A stretch of DNA of 64,000 bases from Phaeotremella fagi (lineage: Eukaryota; Basidiomycota; Tremellomycetes; Tremellales; Phaeotremellaceae): positions 496,001-560,000 of the forward strand of contig BCHU01000010.1 in NCBI GenBank assembly GCA_001599715.1, given 5' to 3'. The notes under the pieces are model-generated. The model saw nothing but the letters and a program-made list of their open reading frames with translations. It did no database searches and was not told the DNA's origin. The translations under genes and the position numbers were made by a program. This document shows positions 31,601-43,200 of the stretch, piece after piece. The stretch's first letter is position 1; each line of letters opens with the position of its first letter.

Positions 31601-34069
31601 CTCCTTTGACAACGTCTCCACAAACTGCTACTTTACCACGAAGACCTTCTACCTTCTATGACAACAGTCCACCTGGGACAGTGGATTCAGCATATTTCAA
31701 TCAAGGTCCAACGGGTCGAGCGAGAAGTGGTTCAGCTTCTGCAATCGGACGAGGATCAGCCCTTCTTGATGAACCTCGACGAGCTAGTGAATCCAGTGTC
31801 AATCATGAGGACAGAGGGGATACGATCTTACCCTATGCTCGATCTGATATGGCAATTTCACCTGAAGCCTGGAGAAACGCTCTTAGAATTCCAAGGCGGG
31901 ATACCGATACCAACTCTGTTGCTGGGACTGTTAGTTCTGACGCTACTGTTCGACCTGATGGTGACGATACGACGAGTACAGAAAGAGCTCATAGTCTACA
32001 AAGTCAACTGTCGGCAATGCAACGCGGAGAATACGTCAACTTGAGATCGAATTCGGATATCACGAACGGTGAAGTGATCGTCATTGATGAAGATGAAGAT
32101 GAGGCTACATTATTCATCACTGCGCCTTCATCGAATCGAACGGGATCACCAAAGAATCTACAACGAACACCAGCAATTCGACCATCACCATCGAGACCTA
32201 ACCTCTATGTCGACACGGCGACTGGCAATTCTCATAATCAGCTTTACTCTGGAACTTCAGATTCGGCAACGGATTCAGAATCAGAAGCTAGAGGACTGGG
32301 ACCTCAATCGTTCGCTAGACCCAAGGATCAATGGCATTTCCGTCCAGAACCTGAACAGCTTTACGACAATCTTGAGAATTTCTTCCCGAAGATTGATTTG
32401 GATAAACCGATCGTTGATGCTGGTTTATCAACTCCATCAACACCTTCAACGGAATCACCATCTAAATTGGTGGATAAAGATTCATTCTCTAGACCACCTG
32501 TTCATCCTAGTCGTCAACCACCTACACCGACTTTACCACTTTTAACGACTAATGATGACCCGATCAAACCACCTCCATCACATCCAGTCGCTCGTGATAA
32601 ATTCAATAAATCAGATGCAAGGAAGAGTATTAGAGGATTGGTGGATTCGGTCAGGAAGAGGACTACGTTGAAAAGTGACAAGGAAGTTAAAGATACTGGT
32701 ATAGCTGGAATCGCCGCTGCTGCCGTTAAAGAGGTTGCGAAATTGGAGAGAAGAAGAAGTTCAAGTATGTGGGGTCATAGAGTTGTCGAAGTTACCCCTT
32801 CGAAATTTAATTCGAATATTCCTCCTTCTATACCTGAATCTCCATCTGGCGATGGTAAACCGGGTATGTTCATGACTTTAGTCACGTTTACTTTGGCTGA
32901 CGTTGAAATAATAGCTACTCTTAATTGGGTGAAAGGTGAACTTATCGGTAAAGGGTCTTATGGTCGTGTATATATCGCATTGAACGTTACCACTGGAGAC
33001 ATGATGGCAGTCAAACAAGTTGAAATGCCTTCAACTGAACGTGACAGAAACGACAGAAGACAATTGGGCATGGTTGAGGCGTTGAAATCTGAAATCGCTC
33101 TTTTGAAAGATCTGTATCATCCAAATATAGTAGCTTATCTAGGTTGTGAAACCAGTCCGGAATATCTTTCCATGTAGGTGTCTTTTTCTAGGTTAGATGA
33201 TCTTCTTGTGCTGATTGTATGTGATATAGTTTCCTGGAATACGTGCCAGGTGGAACTATTGCTAGTATTTATCGAACTCCTAATCAAGCAAGATTCGAGG
33301 AACAACTTGTCAAATTCTTCACCGCTCAGATTTTAGAGGGGTTAGCTTATCTACATGCTAAGCATATTTGGCATAGAGTACGTTCATCACTTTCCCCTTT
33401 TTGAATCTGGTTGATTGATTGCTGATATGATGATAGGATTTGAAGGGTGATAATATTCTTGTTGACGCTAACGGAGTATGCAAAATTTCAGATTTTGGTA
33501 TTTCAAAACAAACTGGTATGTCATGCTTCCAGTTAGAGATGAGCTATCGATATTGATCATGTTCCTTTTCGCAGCCGACGCATACGATTCCTTTGGACAG
33601 GCTACAAATATGAAAGGTTCTATCTTTTGGATGGCGCCTGAAGTCGTTCATTCAGCTAACGAACGTGGATATTCTGGGAAAGTTGATATATGGAGTTTGG
33701 GATGTGTGGTGTTAGAAATGTGGACTGGTAGACGACCTTGGGGTGAGATGGAACAGGTTGCAGCAATGTTCGAGGTCAGTTTACGGTCTCAAGTCTTTGT
33801 TCTGAAACTGATGGCTTTCATTGTAGCTTTTCAGCAAAGGTGCAGCACCGCCTCTTCCCAGAGATATCATTCTCTCAGACGCAGCGCTAGACTTCATGAA
33901 CGGTAAATGTCTAGCCAAGGATCCGAGGGATAGACCAATGGCAAGAGACCTACTTCGACATCCCTTCATCACTCAAAACGATAATCGATGGACGTTCAAA
34001 GATAGTAAAATCGGTAAAGCCGTCGCGAAGAATGGTGTACAAAGTAGTAAAGGTATTAATAAATCGTAG
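28607..34069 (+). CDS. BCK1: MAP kinase kinase kinase, Bck1 type (cell-wall integrity pathway)
   Basis: A very long protein of about 1,700 residues with a C-terminal kinase, the architecture of Bck1, which acts below Pkc1 and above Mkk1/2 in cell-wall stress signalling. The N terminus is a Pro/Ser-rich disordered region. The conserved Bck1 block around FSVVDVTGISTGEGIRDRVF and STLSLYRTFIGEEADDN is split by a 34-nt intron (29471-29504). A coiled coil (REVEQARLRQIEDEKYAKKE and the following exon) precedes another long disordered stretch. The kinase shows GELIGKGSYGRVYIALN, MMAVKQVEMP, HRDLKGDNILVD, KISDFGISK, GSIFWMAPEVVHSA, VDIWSLGCVVLEMWTGRRPW and LAKDPRDRPMARDLLRHPF, so all catalytic residues are present. 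The best alternative is another Ste11-like MAPKKK, but the regulatory block favours Bck1. Confidence 0.92.
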
Positions 34070-34608
34070 AGTGGGATTCAAGCTACTCGAAATGTTCATT
34101 TGGTTTATCGTGCTTTTCTGTATAAATTCGATAGTTTAACGTGAACGTCCTTTGGACTTTAAACTCTTTCTCAATTTTTCATATATCTCAATTTTAATAT
34201 TGTTTGATTTTGGATTGTAATTGTAAATTCTCATTCTCATTATTGATTCAAGTCACGAATGCATTGTAGATTGATAGTTGTATCTAAGAAAAAGGACAAG
34301 TAACTGGTACAAATTCCCCTACCAATTGCCACGTTAAAGCACCGCCTCATAATGAAACTGGGAAGACCGCGTTCACGACAACCACCATTCATCTATTCAC
34401 TTGACTTGATATACATTGACAATATCAGATAACATCAAAATAACTAGCTAGGATAGACCATTCCACTGTGATATATCACCTACAATACAAGGAGAAGACC
34501 AAAAAGTAGATATCTGTCATAAATCCACATCACAAGAGCAACTCGATTTTCAAACTCCAAATCTTCGATCCACTTCATTGATAGCTTCAGGTTTTAGGAG
34601 AACTCAAG
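34070..34608. other. Intergenic region, kinase 3' flank and promoter of the next gene
   Basis: About 540 bases with AT-rich 3' flank on the left and a C/A-rich leader on the right. I see no gene or repeat. Confidence 0.5.
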
Positions 34609-36143
34609 ATGATAGATCCACGGTACTGCTGCTGTGGTATGTTCTGTCTGTTTCTTGCTCCACTCTTTTTAGTATTCTAACTGTGTTTAGCTGTACCGCT
34701 GGTGAACGCAGGTATCTATTTACTGATTGTTGAGCAATTGGTGAGTCTACCTATAGAAATCGTCCTTAAAGCTGCTGATCAAACTGTTTAGGTTATATCG
34801 TTAGTGGTAGGAGTTTTAGCGGTTGGTACACCTCTAGGTCAGTTATCCCTTCCAGCTCTCCTGGTCAGAAAACTGATTTGTCAATCTCATAGTGGTTGGA
34901 ACATCTTTACCTACGTTCGCCGTGGTCATTTTCGCAATTACATGTTGGATAGTCACCATCTGTCAACCAGCTGGATTCATTGGTGTTCTACGTGTAATTT
35001 ATCCTCGCTTTATAAGGTTATCCAACGTGATCTGACTAATCATTTTTTTACAGGAAAAAACGACATTATTCAAAACTTATTTGATCGTTAACGCAGTAGC
35101 CACAGCTGCTGCTTTTTCTACCGCTGCCGCTTTGATCATCACTTCAGCACTCAGACATAATGCTGCAGTAACTCTTTGTGAGGTGGGTGCATCGATTTTC
35201 TCCAGTCGTAGGGAGAGTTTCTGACGTTTGGTAGAAAACCTATTTTGCACCAAGTGGAAGTGCCGCTGCTGCTTTTTCATCGGCTGCTAATACGACTTTA
35301 TCTGTTGAGGGTGCTGCTTTGTGTTCAGCTTTTGCTTGGGCTGATGTTGGGATTATGGGTGGATTATGGCTGATATTGTTGATCATTCAATCGTATTTCC
35401 TCTTGTGAGTTAACCTTATATCGAGGAGTGACTTTATACTAACTACAAGATAAGTGTTACAAGAAGTTACTCAACCTCCCAAGTATCCGATCATAAATTA
35501 TATCATTCAGTCTACTCCGAAAATCCAGAAGCTTTCACCATGTCGATTCTTCGATCTACACGATACAACCCAGGTTCAGTCTACAACAACATGCCACCAC
35601 CCAATCCACACACTGATGAATGGGACGCCAGACCGTCAATGGATTCTATAAGAGAGGAGCCAGCACCTGGAGTAGGTGCTGGTGGATATTATTCTCATGA
35701 GCGTGGACTATCTGAGTCGACCGTTAAGAAAGGTGGTGGACAATTTGAAGATGCTTATGCAGACCCTAATCAATATCATGATTATAACCCTCAACCTGCT
35801 TACCAACAACAAGGGTATCAACAACAGGGTTATGATCAACAACAGTACGATCAACAACAACAACCTGGTGGTGGTTATTATCCATTCGCTCAACCGGGGG
35901 GCGGATATGTTGAACATCCAGTTGAAGCTAGACAAGCAAGAGATCAGCAAACACCAGTCTTAAATCAATACACCGATAACACTCCTGGTGGTTGGGGTGG
36001 GGGTAATGCGAATCTAAGAAGGCCAGAGGAAGTTCAAAATCATCCAGGTTAGTTCAGCTTTTTTCCATCGTATGTGATTTCCAAGCTGACGTTGTACTTT
36101 AGCGGAAGGGATGTTTGGTAGAAAATCTCCAAGAATGATGTGA
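34609..36143 (+). CDS. Four-TM membrane protein with Q/Y/G-rich tail
   Basis: A multi-exon gene for an integral membrane protein of unknown function. It starts MIDPRYCCCAVPLVNAGIYL, where the CCC cluster next to a membrane segment is a likely palmitoylation site. Four hydrophobic spans follow: around LIVEQLVISLVVGVLAVGTP, VVIFAITCWIVTICQPAGFI, LIVNAVATAAAFSTAAALII and ADVGIMGGLWLILLIIQSYF. The loop between spans 3 and 4 has two cysteines (VTLCE and ALCSA) that could form a disulphide. A cytosolic tail of about 190 residues is rich in Gln, Tyr, Gly and Pro (YQQQGYQQQGYDQQQYDQQQ). From memory, proteins with this MxDPRYCCC start are common in basidiomycetes but uncharacterised. A tetraspan or MARVEL-like role at the plasma membrane is an inference. 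Confidence 0.8.
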
Positions 36144-36391
36144 TGTAGGCTAGACGATAATGTATCATGATCTGTCACGTCGAGCTCGAAACGTTTTGTT
36201 GAATTAGGTAATGGACAATTACGATGTATGAAGTACAGTACATGACAAAGGGGTTGGGAGTCGTCTTTGAGCACAAAGGATTCCATGGTGATGGCCTTCT
36301 GACTATTTACTGATTATACAGTAAGACCGCTTTTCCACGTCTCCTTCTCGTTTCAACTATCAACGTCGCTCCAACTTCAACTTTTGTCATC

Positions 36392-36922
36392 ATGACTGAT
36401 ATCTACACCAAGGCGCAAACCACAGCACAACCCATCACCATCAACGGTACCAACTTTGTATTCGCAAACACAACGCAGGTGTTGTTCGAAACAATCAGTG
36501 GGCTCAAGAAATCATTTTCAGACGTAGAACATGGAAGTGATGGCCCAAACACTTATGTCTTCGGGTCGACTGACTCCGAGTATGATGTTTTTCTATTTGC
36601 GGATAAGTGCGATGGGTTATGGGGCAACCTTCATCACCGTCAAGGTTTGCGGGTTCGACTTCCAAATGGACAATTCCATTGGGCAAATGCGAGTTTAACC
36701 AAGGATAAGATGGAGGGGGCTGATAGAGACACCGTTCTTGCAACCACACGCCGTAGACTCTTGGATGCTTTCGCACAGAGTTGGTGCATCAAGAATCGGG
36801 AGGATGAGAAAGCCGTTCAAGAGATCATCAATTCTTTCATGGGGGATGGTGAGATTCTCAGACGTTTCAACGATTGGTTTTTCACAGACGATAAGGGTAG
36901 CAGACCTGTTTTAACCGAGTGA
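36392..36922 (+). CDS. Tandem family member 1, unknown function
   Basis: An intronless gene of 176 codons, the first of four related genes in a row on the plus strand. I do not recognise the family. The N-terminal part is predicted beta strand (PITINGTNFVFANTTQVLFE, then TYVFGSTDSEYDVFLFAD), and the C-terminal part is helical and ends in the family signature SFMGDGEILRRFNDWFF followed by a short acidic/polar tail. No signal peptide, membrane span or cysteine pattern is visible, so it is likely cytosolic or nuclear. The ATG at 36392 follows a C/A-rich leader with TCATCATG context. Resemblance to members 2-4 is weak in the middle and best at the two ends. Confidence 0.8.
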   Translation: MTDIYTKAQTTAQPITINGTNFVFANTTQVLFETISGLKKSFSDVEHGSDGPNTYVFGSTDSEYDVFLFADKCDGLWGNLHHRQGLRVRLPNGQFHWANASLTKDKMEGADRDTVLATTRRRLLDAFAQSWCIKNREDEKAVQEIINSFMGDGEILRRFNDWFFTDDKGSRPVLTE

Positions 36923-37449
36923 AGGTGTTGTATATAGTTGAATCAGATTTTTAGTGGAAGGATGTTTAGTTTTTAATACATATGTACTTCAACTATATTT
37001 GAGTATGGAAATTGTGAGGATGCTCTGTACAGCTGTTCAAGTTGATTTCAATATCTGCACCACCTGCCTTTTCTATGGCGTCTCTCAGCTGCGTCTCGCA
37101 AATCTTTTGGTCGGTGCTGGCCAATCATCATGGACGCTCCGAGAGGATAAAGGTTCATACGTAGACCTATGAGACAACACAGTAAGTGCTGTGGAGTATG
37201 CACCCTTCTTACTCGTTCCGTGAGGGCTTTCATGCGAAGCTTGATGCTTCTTTAGTCGACTCTACTCCAAAAGTAAGAAGACTCTATTTGAAACTGCTGA
37301 TATTGGGAAATCGATTGGCCATCTTATGCGACTTGGAGTAACCTTGGTCTTCGTTGAAGCCCTTTCAGCACATGATGAAGACCACGCAACATGAAAAGTA
37401 TCTTACTGTTGCTCCTTTTCACAACACTGCTCATGATCTCTTCGATGTC
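36923..37449. other. Spacer between tandem family members 1 and 2
   Basis: It contains no convincing gene other than a 20-codon upstream ORF at 37391-37453. A minus-strand frame at 37048-37233 is short and has no features. Confidence 0.5.
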
Positions 37450-37453
37450 ATGA
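37391..37453 (+). promoter_or_regulatory. Hydrophobic 20-codon upstream ORF
   Basis: MKSILLLLLFTTLLMISSMS followed by TGA. The TGA overlaps the ATG of tandem member 2 in the form ATGA. The peptide looks like a signal sequence, but no in-frame continuation is seen. It may act as an upstream ORF with stop-restart coupling, or be chance. Confidence 0.3.
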
Positions 37454-37968
37454 CAGAAACAACCTCAAAAACTCAATACACCTCCATCAGCATTTACGAC
37501 AAAGTTTACCATATATCACAAACTGCTTAAGGTCTTTGGTCAGCTATTAACGGTCTTCAACAATGCCAGCCAGATCTTGACAGATTGAACACGAAGGTAA
37601 CAATAAGCACAAAAGTTCTCTTCATAGGTAAACATAACAATAGTAATTCATACCTCGTCACTAAACGTTCTACCAACCTCGATAAATCACTCAACAGCTT
37701 CAGTATCAATGTAAACCTTGGAGACCAAAGTGCGGATTTCAGCTGGGAGAATATCAGCTCCAAGACCTACGAAAATATCAAAAACACACTACCCGATTAT
37801 TTCGGTGAAGAGTTCCAAGATTCCAGATCTGAAACTTGGGACATCGGTCCACCAAATCAAGATTCAGTTCAAAGTATGATTGACGCATTTTTCGGTGAAG
37901 GTGAAATTCTACGTCAGGTCGGTGTTTGGGTTTTACATGGAACCTCTCTCCATTCGGTTGTAATTTGA
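37450..37968 (+). pseudogene. Tandem family member 2, broken by an in-frame stop
   Basis: The frame opens at ATG 37450 (MTETTSKTQYTSISIYDK) and is stopped by TAA at 37528-37530. It then stays open in the same frame to TGA at 37966-37968. The residues on both sides of the stop align with member 3: VYHISQTA, stop, GLWSAINGLQQC against WIVSNSGKGLIDTNRKFRQ. The 3' part keeps the family signature DAFFGEGEILRQVGVWVL. This is most simply a nonsense mutation in a duplicated gene. One alternative is an intron from 37504 to 37569 (donor GTTTAC, acceptor GCCAG, 66 nt, frame kept) that would remove the stop; its donor is weak and members 1, 3 and 4 have no introns. Read-through is also possible. Confidence 0.6.
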
Positions 37969-38379
37969 ACTTTAATCTTGCCGTAGGAATTATTTTATGA
38001 GACTCCCCCTACGTAAATGTATAATAAGTACATACAGTACTCTCAATACATTCAAAAATTACAGTTCCAGTACAGACAGACCTGAGCAGTTGCTCTGTGG
38101 CATTTCCAATTTCGCCACATTCGGCCTTTACTGTACTCGTACGTAGAAGAGTCTTCTTTCGTAAAATATCTGTATAATTTCGGTGGAAACATCGACACAT
38201 AGCTCCACATACATGGTGATCCTTTCTCCATCGAGAAATTCCAGCTCAAAAGATCATTTTTTTTTGCCTTCCCCGTCTGATATGGGTATAATGCTCCACA
38301 TATAGTGTGTGTTCTTCCGTTTCTTTCTTCATTCTGCAACCTCAATTACGTCCCAGAATAATACCAATTTTCAATACAG
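37969..38379. other. Spacer between tandem family members 2 and 3
   Basis: 3' flank of member 2 with a GTACATACAGTAC motif at about 38028-38040, and the promoter of member 3. A minus-strand open frame (38052-38345) has no coding character. Confidence 0.5.
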
Positions 38380-39078
38380 ATGTCCACTACTGACGACAAA
38401 ACAAAACCATTAACCTTCCGTCTCACCATCGATGGCGCAGAATGGATAGTCTCGAATTCAGGTAAAGGGTTAATCGATACTAACCGGAAGTTTCGCCAAG
38501 CGCTCCCACGATATTTCGATGTAGGACCATCAGAAAAAGATTCTGTTTTCTACGAAGAGAATATATCTGAACTTTGCATTGGTAGAGCTATCAGTACTAG
38601 TCTAGCTATCAGGCTTTGGAGATGTGATGATCCAGATCCAAAGATTGGAGGTTACGCCATTCAAATCTACGATAAACAAATTAATTTCGAGGAGTGTGGT
38701 ACGTGGAAGAACCTTACTGACTTAGGGTTTGGAGAGGGATTGAATCGAGTCAGCGCTTTGGCCAACGACTTGCGTTCGTTGTATATCAGAGATTTGAATT
38801 TATCAGAGACAGAAGAGAGAAGTCGTTTTCAACATATTCTAGAAAGAACTCGTTCAAAGTACGCTTCACGTGGTCAAGACATTTCTACGGAATCTATGGA
38901 ATTGGCCGAAACTGCGCTTCACGAATTCTATACTACCGGGAAGCTCGAGAGACTCTTAGGTACTGGTAAAATATTCAACAACATCTCCAACTGGATTTTA
39001 GGTGGTGATTTCAGAATCGATCCAATCTCAGAGAGGGTCGATGGTACCACCGAAAGAACAACTGGAGAATTAATCTGA
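38380..39078 (+). CDS. Tandem family member 3, unknown function
   Basis: An intronless gene of 232 codons and the longest of the four. The start MSTTDDKTKPLTFRLTIDGA leads into EWIVSNSGKGLIDTNRKF, matching the N-terminal beta region of member 1. The middle part holds strands and a Trp-rich piece (LAIRLWRCDDPDPKIGGYAI, GTWKNLTDLGFGEGLNRV). The C-terminal helices contain ETALHEFYTTGKLERLLG and FNNISNWILGGDFR, which align with the GEILRxxxxW signature of members 1 and 2. No signal peptide or membrane span. The extra length comes from an insert of about 50 residues in the central helical part. Function unknown. Confidence 0.8.
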   Translation: MSTTDDKTKPLTFRLTIDGAEWIVSNSGKGLIDTNRKFRQALPRYFDVGPSEKDSVFYEENISELCIGRAISTSLAIRLWRCDDPDPKIGGYAIQIYDKQINFEECGTWKNLTDLGFGEGLNRVSALANDLRSLYIRDLNLSETEERSRFQHILERTRSKYASRGQDISTESMELAETALHEFYTTGKLERLLGTGKIFNNISNWILGGDFRIDPISERVDGTTERTTGELI

Positions 39079-39588
39079 GAGAGACAGGGAGGTTTCGTCG
39101 ATGGTAGTTGAATGTGTTTCTAGTTAAAAATCTCCAAGTCTTGTTCTTGTATATTGTGTCGAAGATTTCAGTAGTCTTGTTTAGTAAATGAATTCCTCAT
39201 CTCTTGTTTATATCCTCTACTTGGAAACAGTCTGATATTGACTGATCACTGAAGAGTTGTATAATTTGCTTACGACCAGAGGAGAAGCAATCATCAACCT
39301 TGTTGTCAAAAGCCTGGCATTGATTTGTCTACGAGTCTCACTGATATCAAACCTGATAGAATTTGCATTTCCTATGAAGTCTACAAGCTGTAGCACCTTA
39401 CAATAAAGGATTTCTGTCTCTTTTATCCTGTTGTGTTATTCGGGTAATGGAGTTGCAACCCAGTCTACAATCGAAGACCTGAAGAAAAAAACTCATTTTG
39501 GAAGACCAGGAAATTTGAGAGAACACTCTTCGAGAATTCTGTTCAGTTGTCTATTTCTTTCCCACCATCTAATTCAAAGCATTTCTCA
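39079..39588. other. Spacer between tandem family members 3 and 4
   Basis: About 510 bases with no convincing gene. The right end is the promoter and leader of member 4. Confidence 0.5.
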
Positions 39589-40062
39589 ATGTCCAACGAA
39601 ATCACCAAAAACGATTTCCAATGGAACCTCTCCAATAGATTCAAAGGTACAATAAAATATGAAGATGTCGACGAAGATCATCCAGACCTTTCAGTGATGT
39701 ACGAATTTTTCGCCAAATGTCCAAACTCATTTCGATTCTTAAAGCACAATTCATCTGAATTTACGGTTTTCTCAGCTGAACTCGCTGGAGGGGCAGTCAA
39801 GTTCACTAGTCGATATGGGATCAAGATCCAGTCTGCGACTGTTGAACAAGATTTGAAAGGTTATAACGCTAAAAAGTTTCTTGAGAGGTTGGACGATTTC
39901 TGTCGAAATATCGATGATCTCTCTACTCCCTCGAATTCATCTCGAATTTCTCGAATTGAGTTGAAGAAGTTTTACGCTTCTGGGACTATTCCCGAGGCGA
40001 TCAGTGAGTGGATGTCGAATGAGTCGGTCAAGGATAATAGTTGGATTCGTCATCTCCTTTGA
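39589..40062 (+). CDS. Tandem family member 4, unknown function
   Basis: An intronless gene of 157 codons. It begins MSNEITKNDFQWNLSNRF, shares with member 3 the pattern of a short beta-rich N-terminal part, and ends in helices with ELKKFYASGTIPEAISEWM, the counterpart of the GEILRxxxxW signature. It is the most diverged copy and lacks the acidic tail of member 1. No signal peptide, no membrane span. It converges on the PSD2 gene. Assignment to the family rests on position, size, lack of introns and the C-terminal helix pattern; sequence identity is low. Confidence 0.72.
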   Translation: MSNEITKNDFQWNLSNRFKGTIKYEDVDEDHPDLSVMYEFFAKCPNSFRFLKHNSSEFTVFSAELAGGAVKFTSRYGIKIQSATVEQDLKGYNAKKFLERLDDFCRNIDDLSTPSNSSRISRIELKKFYASGTIPEAISEWMSNESVKDNSWIRHLL

Positions 40063-40293
40063 TGTATATAGCTAGTCGCTGGTTTAAAGCTGGATGTATA
40101 AATGTTGATTATGAAGTGCTGCAAGTATGAGTATCGTACTCGAAACAATAAAGTGCTCCATTTCCTAGTATTATTTACATCTGTTCCAAAAAATACAATG
40201 ATCCCACTAAACGTAAAAAGCACTTTATCAACAGCAATCCACCCAAAAATACAAATACCGCCCCAAAACACATTAGAAACACAATGTCCAACC

Positions 40294-43200
40294 CTAAACC
40301 ACCTCCTTTTCATAAACCCCACCGGCAACGGTGGAAGAAGATCCCGATCCCCTAGGAGATTGAGATTGACCCGTCGATTTATTCTTGACACTTCTCCCAA
40401 TTCCCATTCCCATCCGTACAAGCGTCTCAATTGACGCTCTACCATTAGCCAACAGATCTTCTTCGAATTTCAAAACTCCCTTTTCGAAGAGACAAACGAT
40501 GGTTGATCCTCCGAAAGCGAACCAACCCAGTTCATCTGCCCGATTGACATGTTGTCCTTCTTCGACTGAAGTGCCGATACTTCCAACCACTACATTTTGT
40601 TTTAGTTACATTGTTCTAATTCGAGAGAAGACACTTACTCATCGCACCAACCCATACTGTCATTACCAAACCGAAATCTTCAGTCTGGATGGGGACTATC
40701 TTACGAACATTCTCTCCATACACATCAAGAGATGTTCGAATAGCTTGTGGATTGACAGTATAGTATTCACCATCTATCAAAGTCATTTTCCCAATAGTAC
40801 CAGAAACAGGTGAATGGAATCGATGATAATCCTGCGGAGCAAGTCTATAGTGAAAACGTCAGCAAATCCTCACAGAGCCAGATGAGACAGAAAATACCTG
40901 AAGATTCCCAACGCACCACCCTCATATCGATCCACGACATCGCGATAATTACTGCCCAACAATCTAGCCACCGTGAACTCCCTACCCTTGATCCAGATCT
41001 GAGTAGCTTCATGAACAGTATCAAAAGCCATCATTCTGCAATCTGCACAACTGACCAACCGTCCATCATCGTTTGGATCGGCAACAGGTCGAGCATCGGG
41101 TTTGAGTTTACGATAAAAGAATTCGTTGAATGTCTTGAAAGATTCGATAGGGTTTAGAATCTCGTCGACGTTCAAACCGTGGAACGCTATAAAGGGAAGA
41201 ATGTCTGCTGCGGATGCTGGTGAATCGTATTTGAGACCCTGTTTGACAGACAGCGATTTTAAAAGTTTACGAGCTGGCAGAATGTAAGTTAGTAGAGTAG
41301 ATTTCAAACACGTCCCAAACTTACCCCTTGCACCCTCCATCCTACTTCTGGCACCTTTGTAAAGCACTCTAATACCCAGACGAACGTAAACCTAAGATTG
41401 AATCAATCAGTAACTTCACATAATCTTCAAGTGACTTCGCAACCTACAGCCATCTTCTCTTCCTGCAACTGCCCAGTCAATCGATCTTGAACCAAGATAT
41501 TAGCCGAATTAGCACCCAAACTATAAGCCCCAATCGTAACCTTGTTAATGATCTTTGTGAAAAACTTTCGTTGAGCTTGCGAAGAAGTGACATAATTCCC
41601 CGTAACGATTCTATCGATTCTTGACCAATCCGCACTAGCACAAATAGCCAGATGAGTGACGATGTCCTGTTCGTTCTTTTTCGATAAACGTGGTCGATGA
41701 CATAAAGGACATGTTCTGATGTTGATGATTCGTTCTCGATCATCGGGCGATGAGGAATCTTCCATGTCAGGTTCTGAAGATCCTGAGAGAGGTGTTAAAT
41801 CCCCCGAAGGCGTTTTCGCCATTGGAGAAGATTGAGAGTGATCTGACGATTCGACTTTAACCGATGGTACACTTCTTTCTGTACCTGCCGCTCCTAGAGA
41901 TGCTACCACCACTGGGTGTTGATTACCTGGTCCATCTGGCATGTCACTATAATCTCTAGGTTTAGAATTACGGATGTGATCAGCTAATTCTTCAGGATCG
42001 ACTGAAGGAGGTATATTCCCTTGAGGTCCGGTGGTCTCCAATCCATCTTTTGAAGGTTGAGCAGCAATCCCAGGTGTAGCGGAGGCATCACCGATGAATT
42101 CATCGTTACCGATTTTTTGCTTTTCGTCTCGTGATTTGGTAACCTCCCTTTCAAGGCACAGAATGACTTCTTCTATCGTCAACTCATCAGTCTCAGGTGC
42201 CTTTCCACAGCTCGAGAAGTACCCTTCAATAGTCTTCTGAGTCAACGTTGAACCAAGGGAATCTAACATGGCGGTAAGCTCCATGATTGACATGGTTCCT
42301 GTGTCGTCAGCGTCGTATTGAGTGATGTATTGTCGCCAGAATCGTTGACGTAACGCATCATATGGTTCATATTTGGCTCGAACGGTAAGCTTCGGAGAAT
42401 GTCTTGCCTCCCAAGGCATATCCTTGTCCGTATGAAGTGAGAGCTGAAGCCAATGTTAGGATTTGCTACTCTATCCGCGTTGATACTTACAGTAAATTCT
42501 TTCATTTCATGCTTCCCATCTTCCTCTTTCCCATACAGCCCAGTCTCAGAATTTGGTTTAGGAGCATCCGCAACAAGTTCACTCAAGGGCAGGGTACACG
42601 TTCCAACCATATCATTTCCAGAGACCTGAAAATGTAAGCGAACGACATCGTTGCCAGTAGAGACCACATACCTTATCCCAATCAAGAACCGCATATTGAA
42701 TAGTAAAAGTACTTTCGTGTCGTCTAACGTGGAAAAGCAACTTCTCATCCCAAGTTGGATTTAGAGAATGTCTAATGACCCTTGTACGGAAGATCTTCTT
42801 TCCGAAAGATATCACGACGAAAGGGTCCATATCAAAAGATACTCTCAGAGCTGAGTGAAGGTTAGCCTACGCTTCCGAGGTTGCATTGAGGACAACAACT
42901 TACAGTTCTTGATTTTAGGCAGATCCGATGCATTCTTAATTTCCATGATTACTATTCCAAGCACATCCCTTCCTTGACTAGAATCAAAGTTGAAGTTTCT
43001 TTTACTATCTCGCTTTTTAGTTTTGGGGGGAGGTTTCACAGCGGCGTTACTGCTTGGTGTATCTGATCCAGTAGCTTTGGATCGATTGCGCTTGAAGATA
43101 GGTCGACGAGATCTTGTTCCGCCAGGTGTAACACTTCCTGGTGTACTGGGAACAGAGACCTCAGGTGACTGTTCACCTTTGGGTGTACCGTCTTGGTCAA

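Noticed and set aside
30749..32545. Several long alternative frames inside the Bck1-type gene
   Set aside because: They overlap the 863-codon exon in other frames and lack independent starts or motifs; low-complexity coding sequence explains them.
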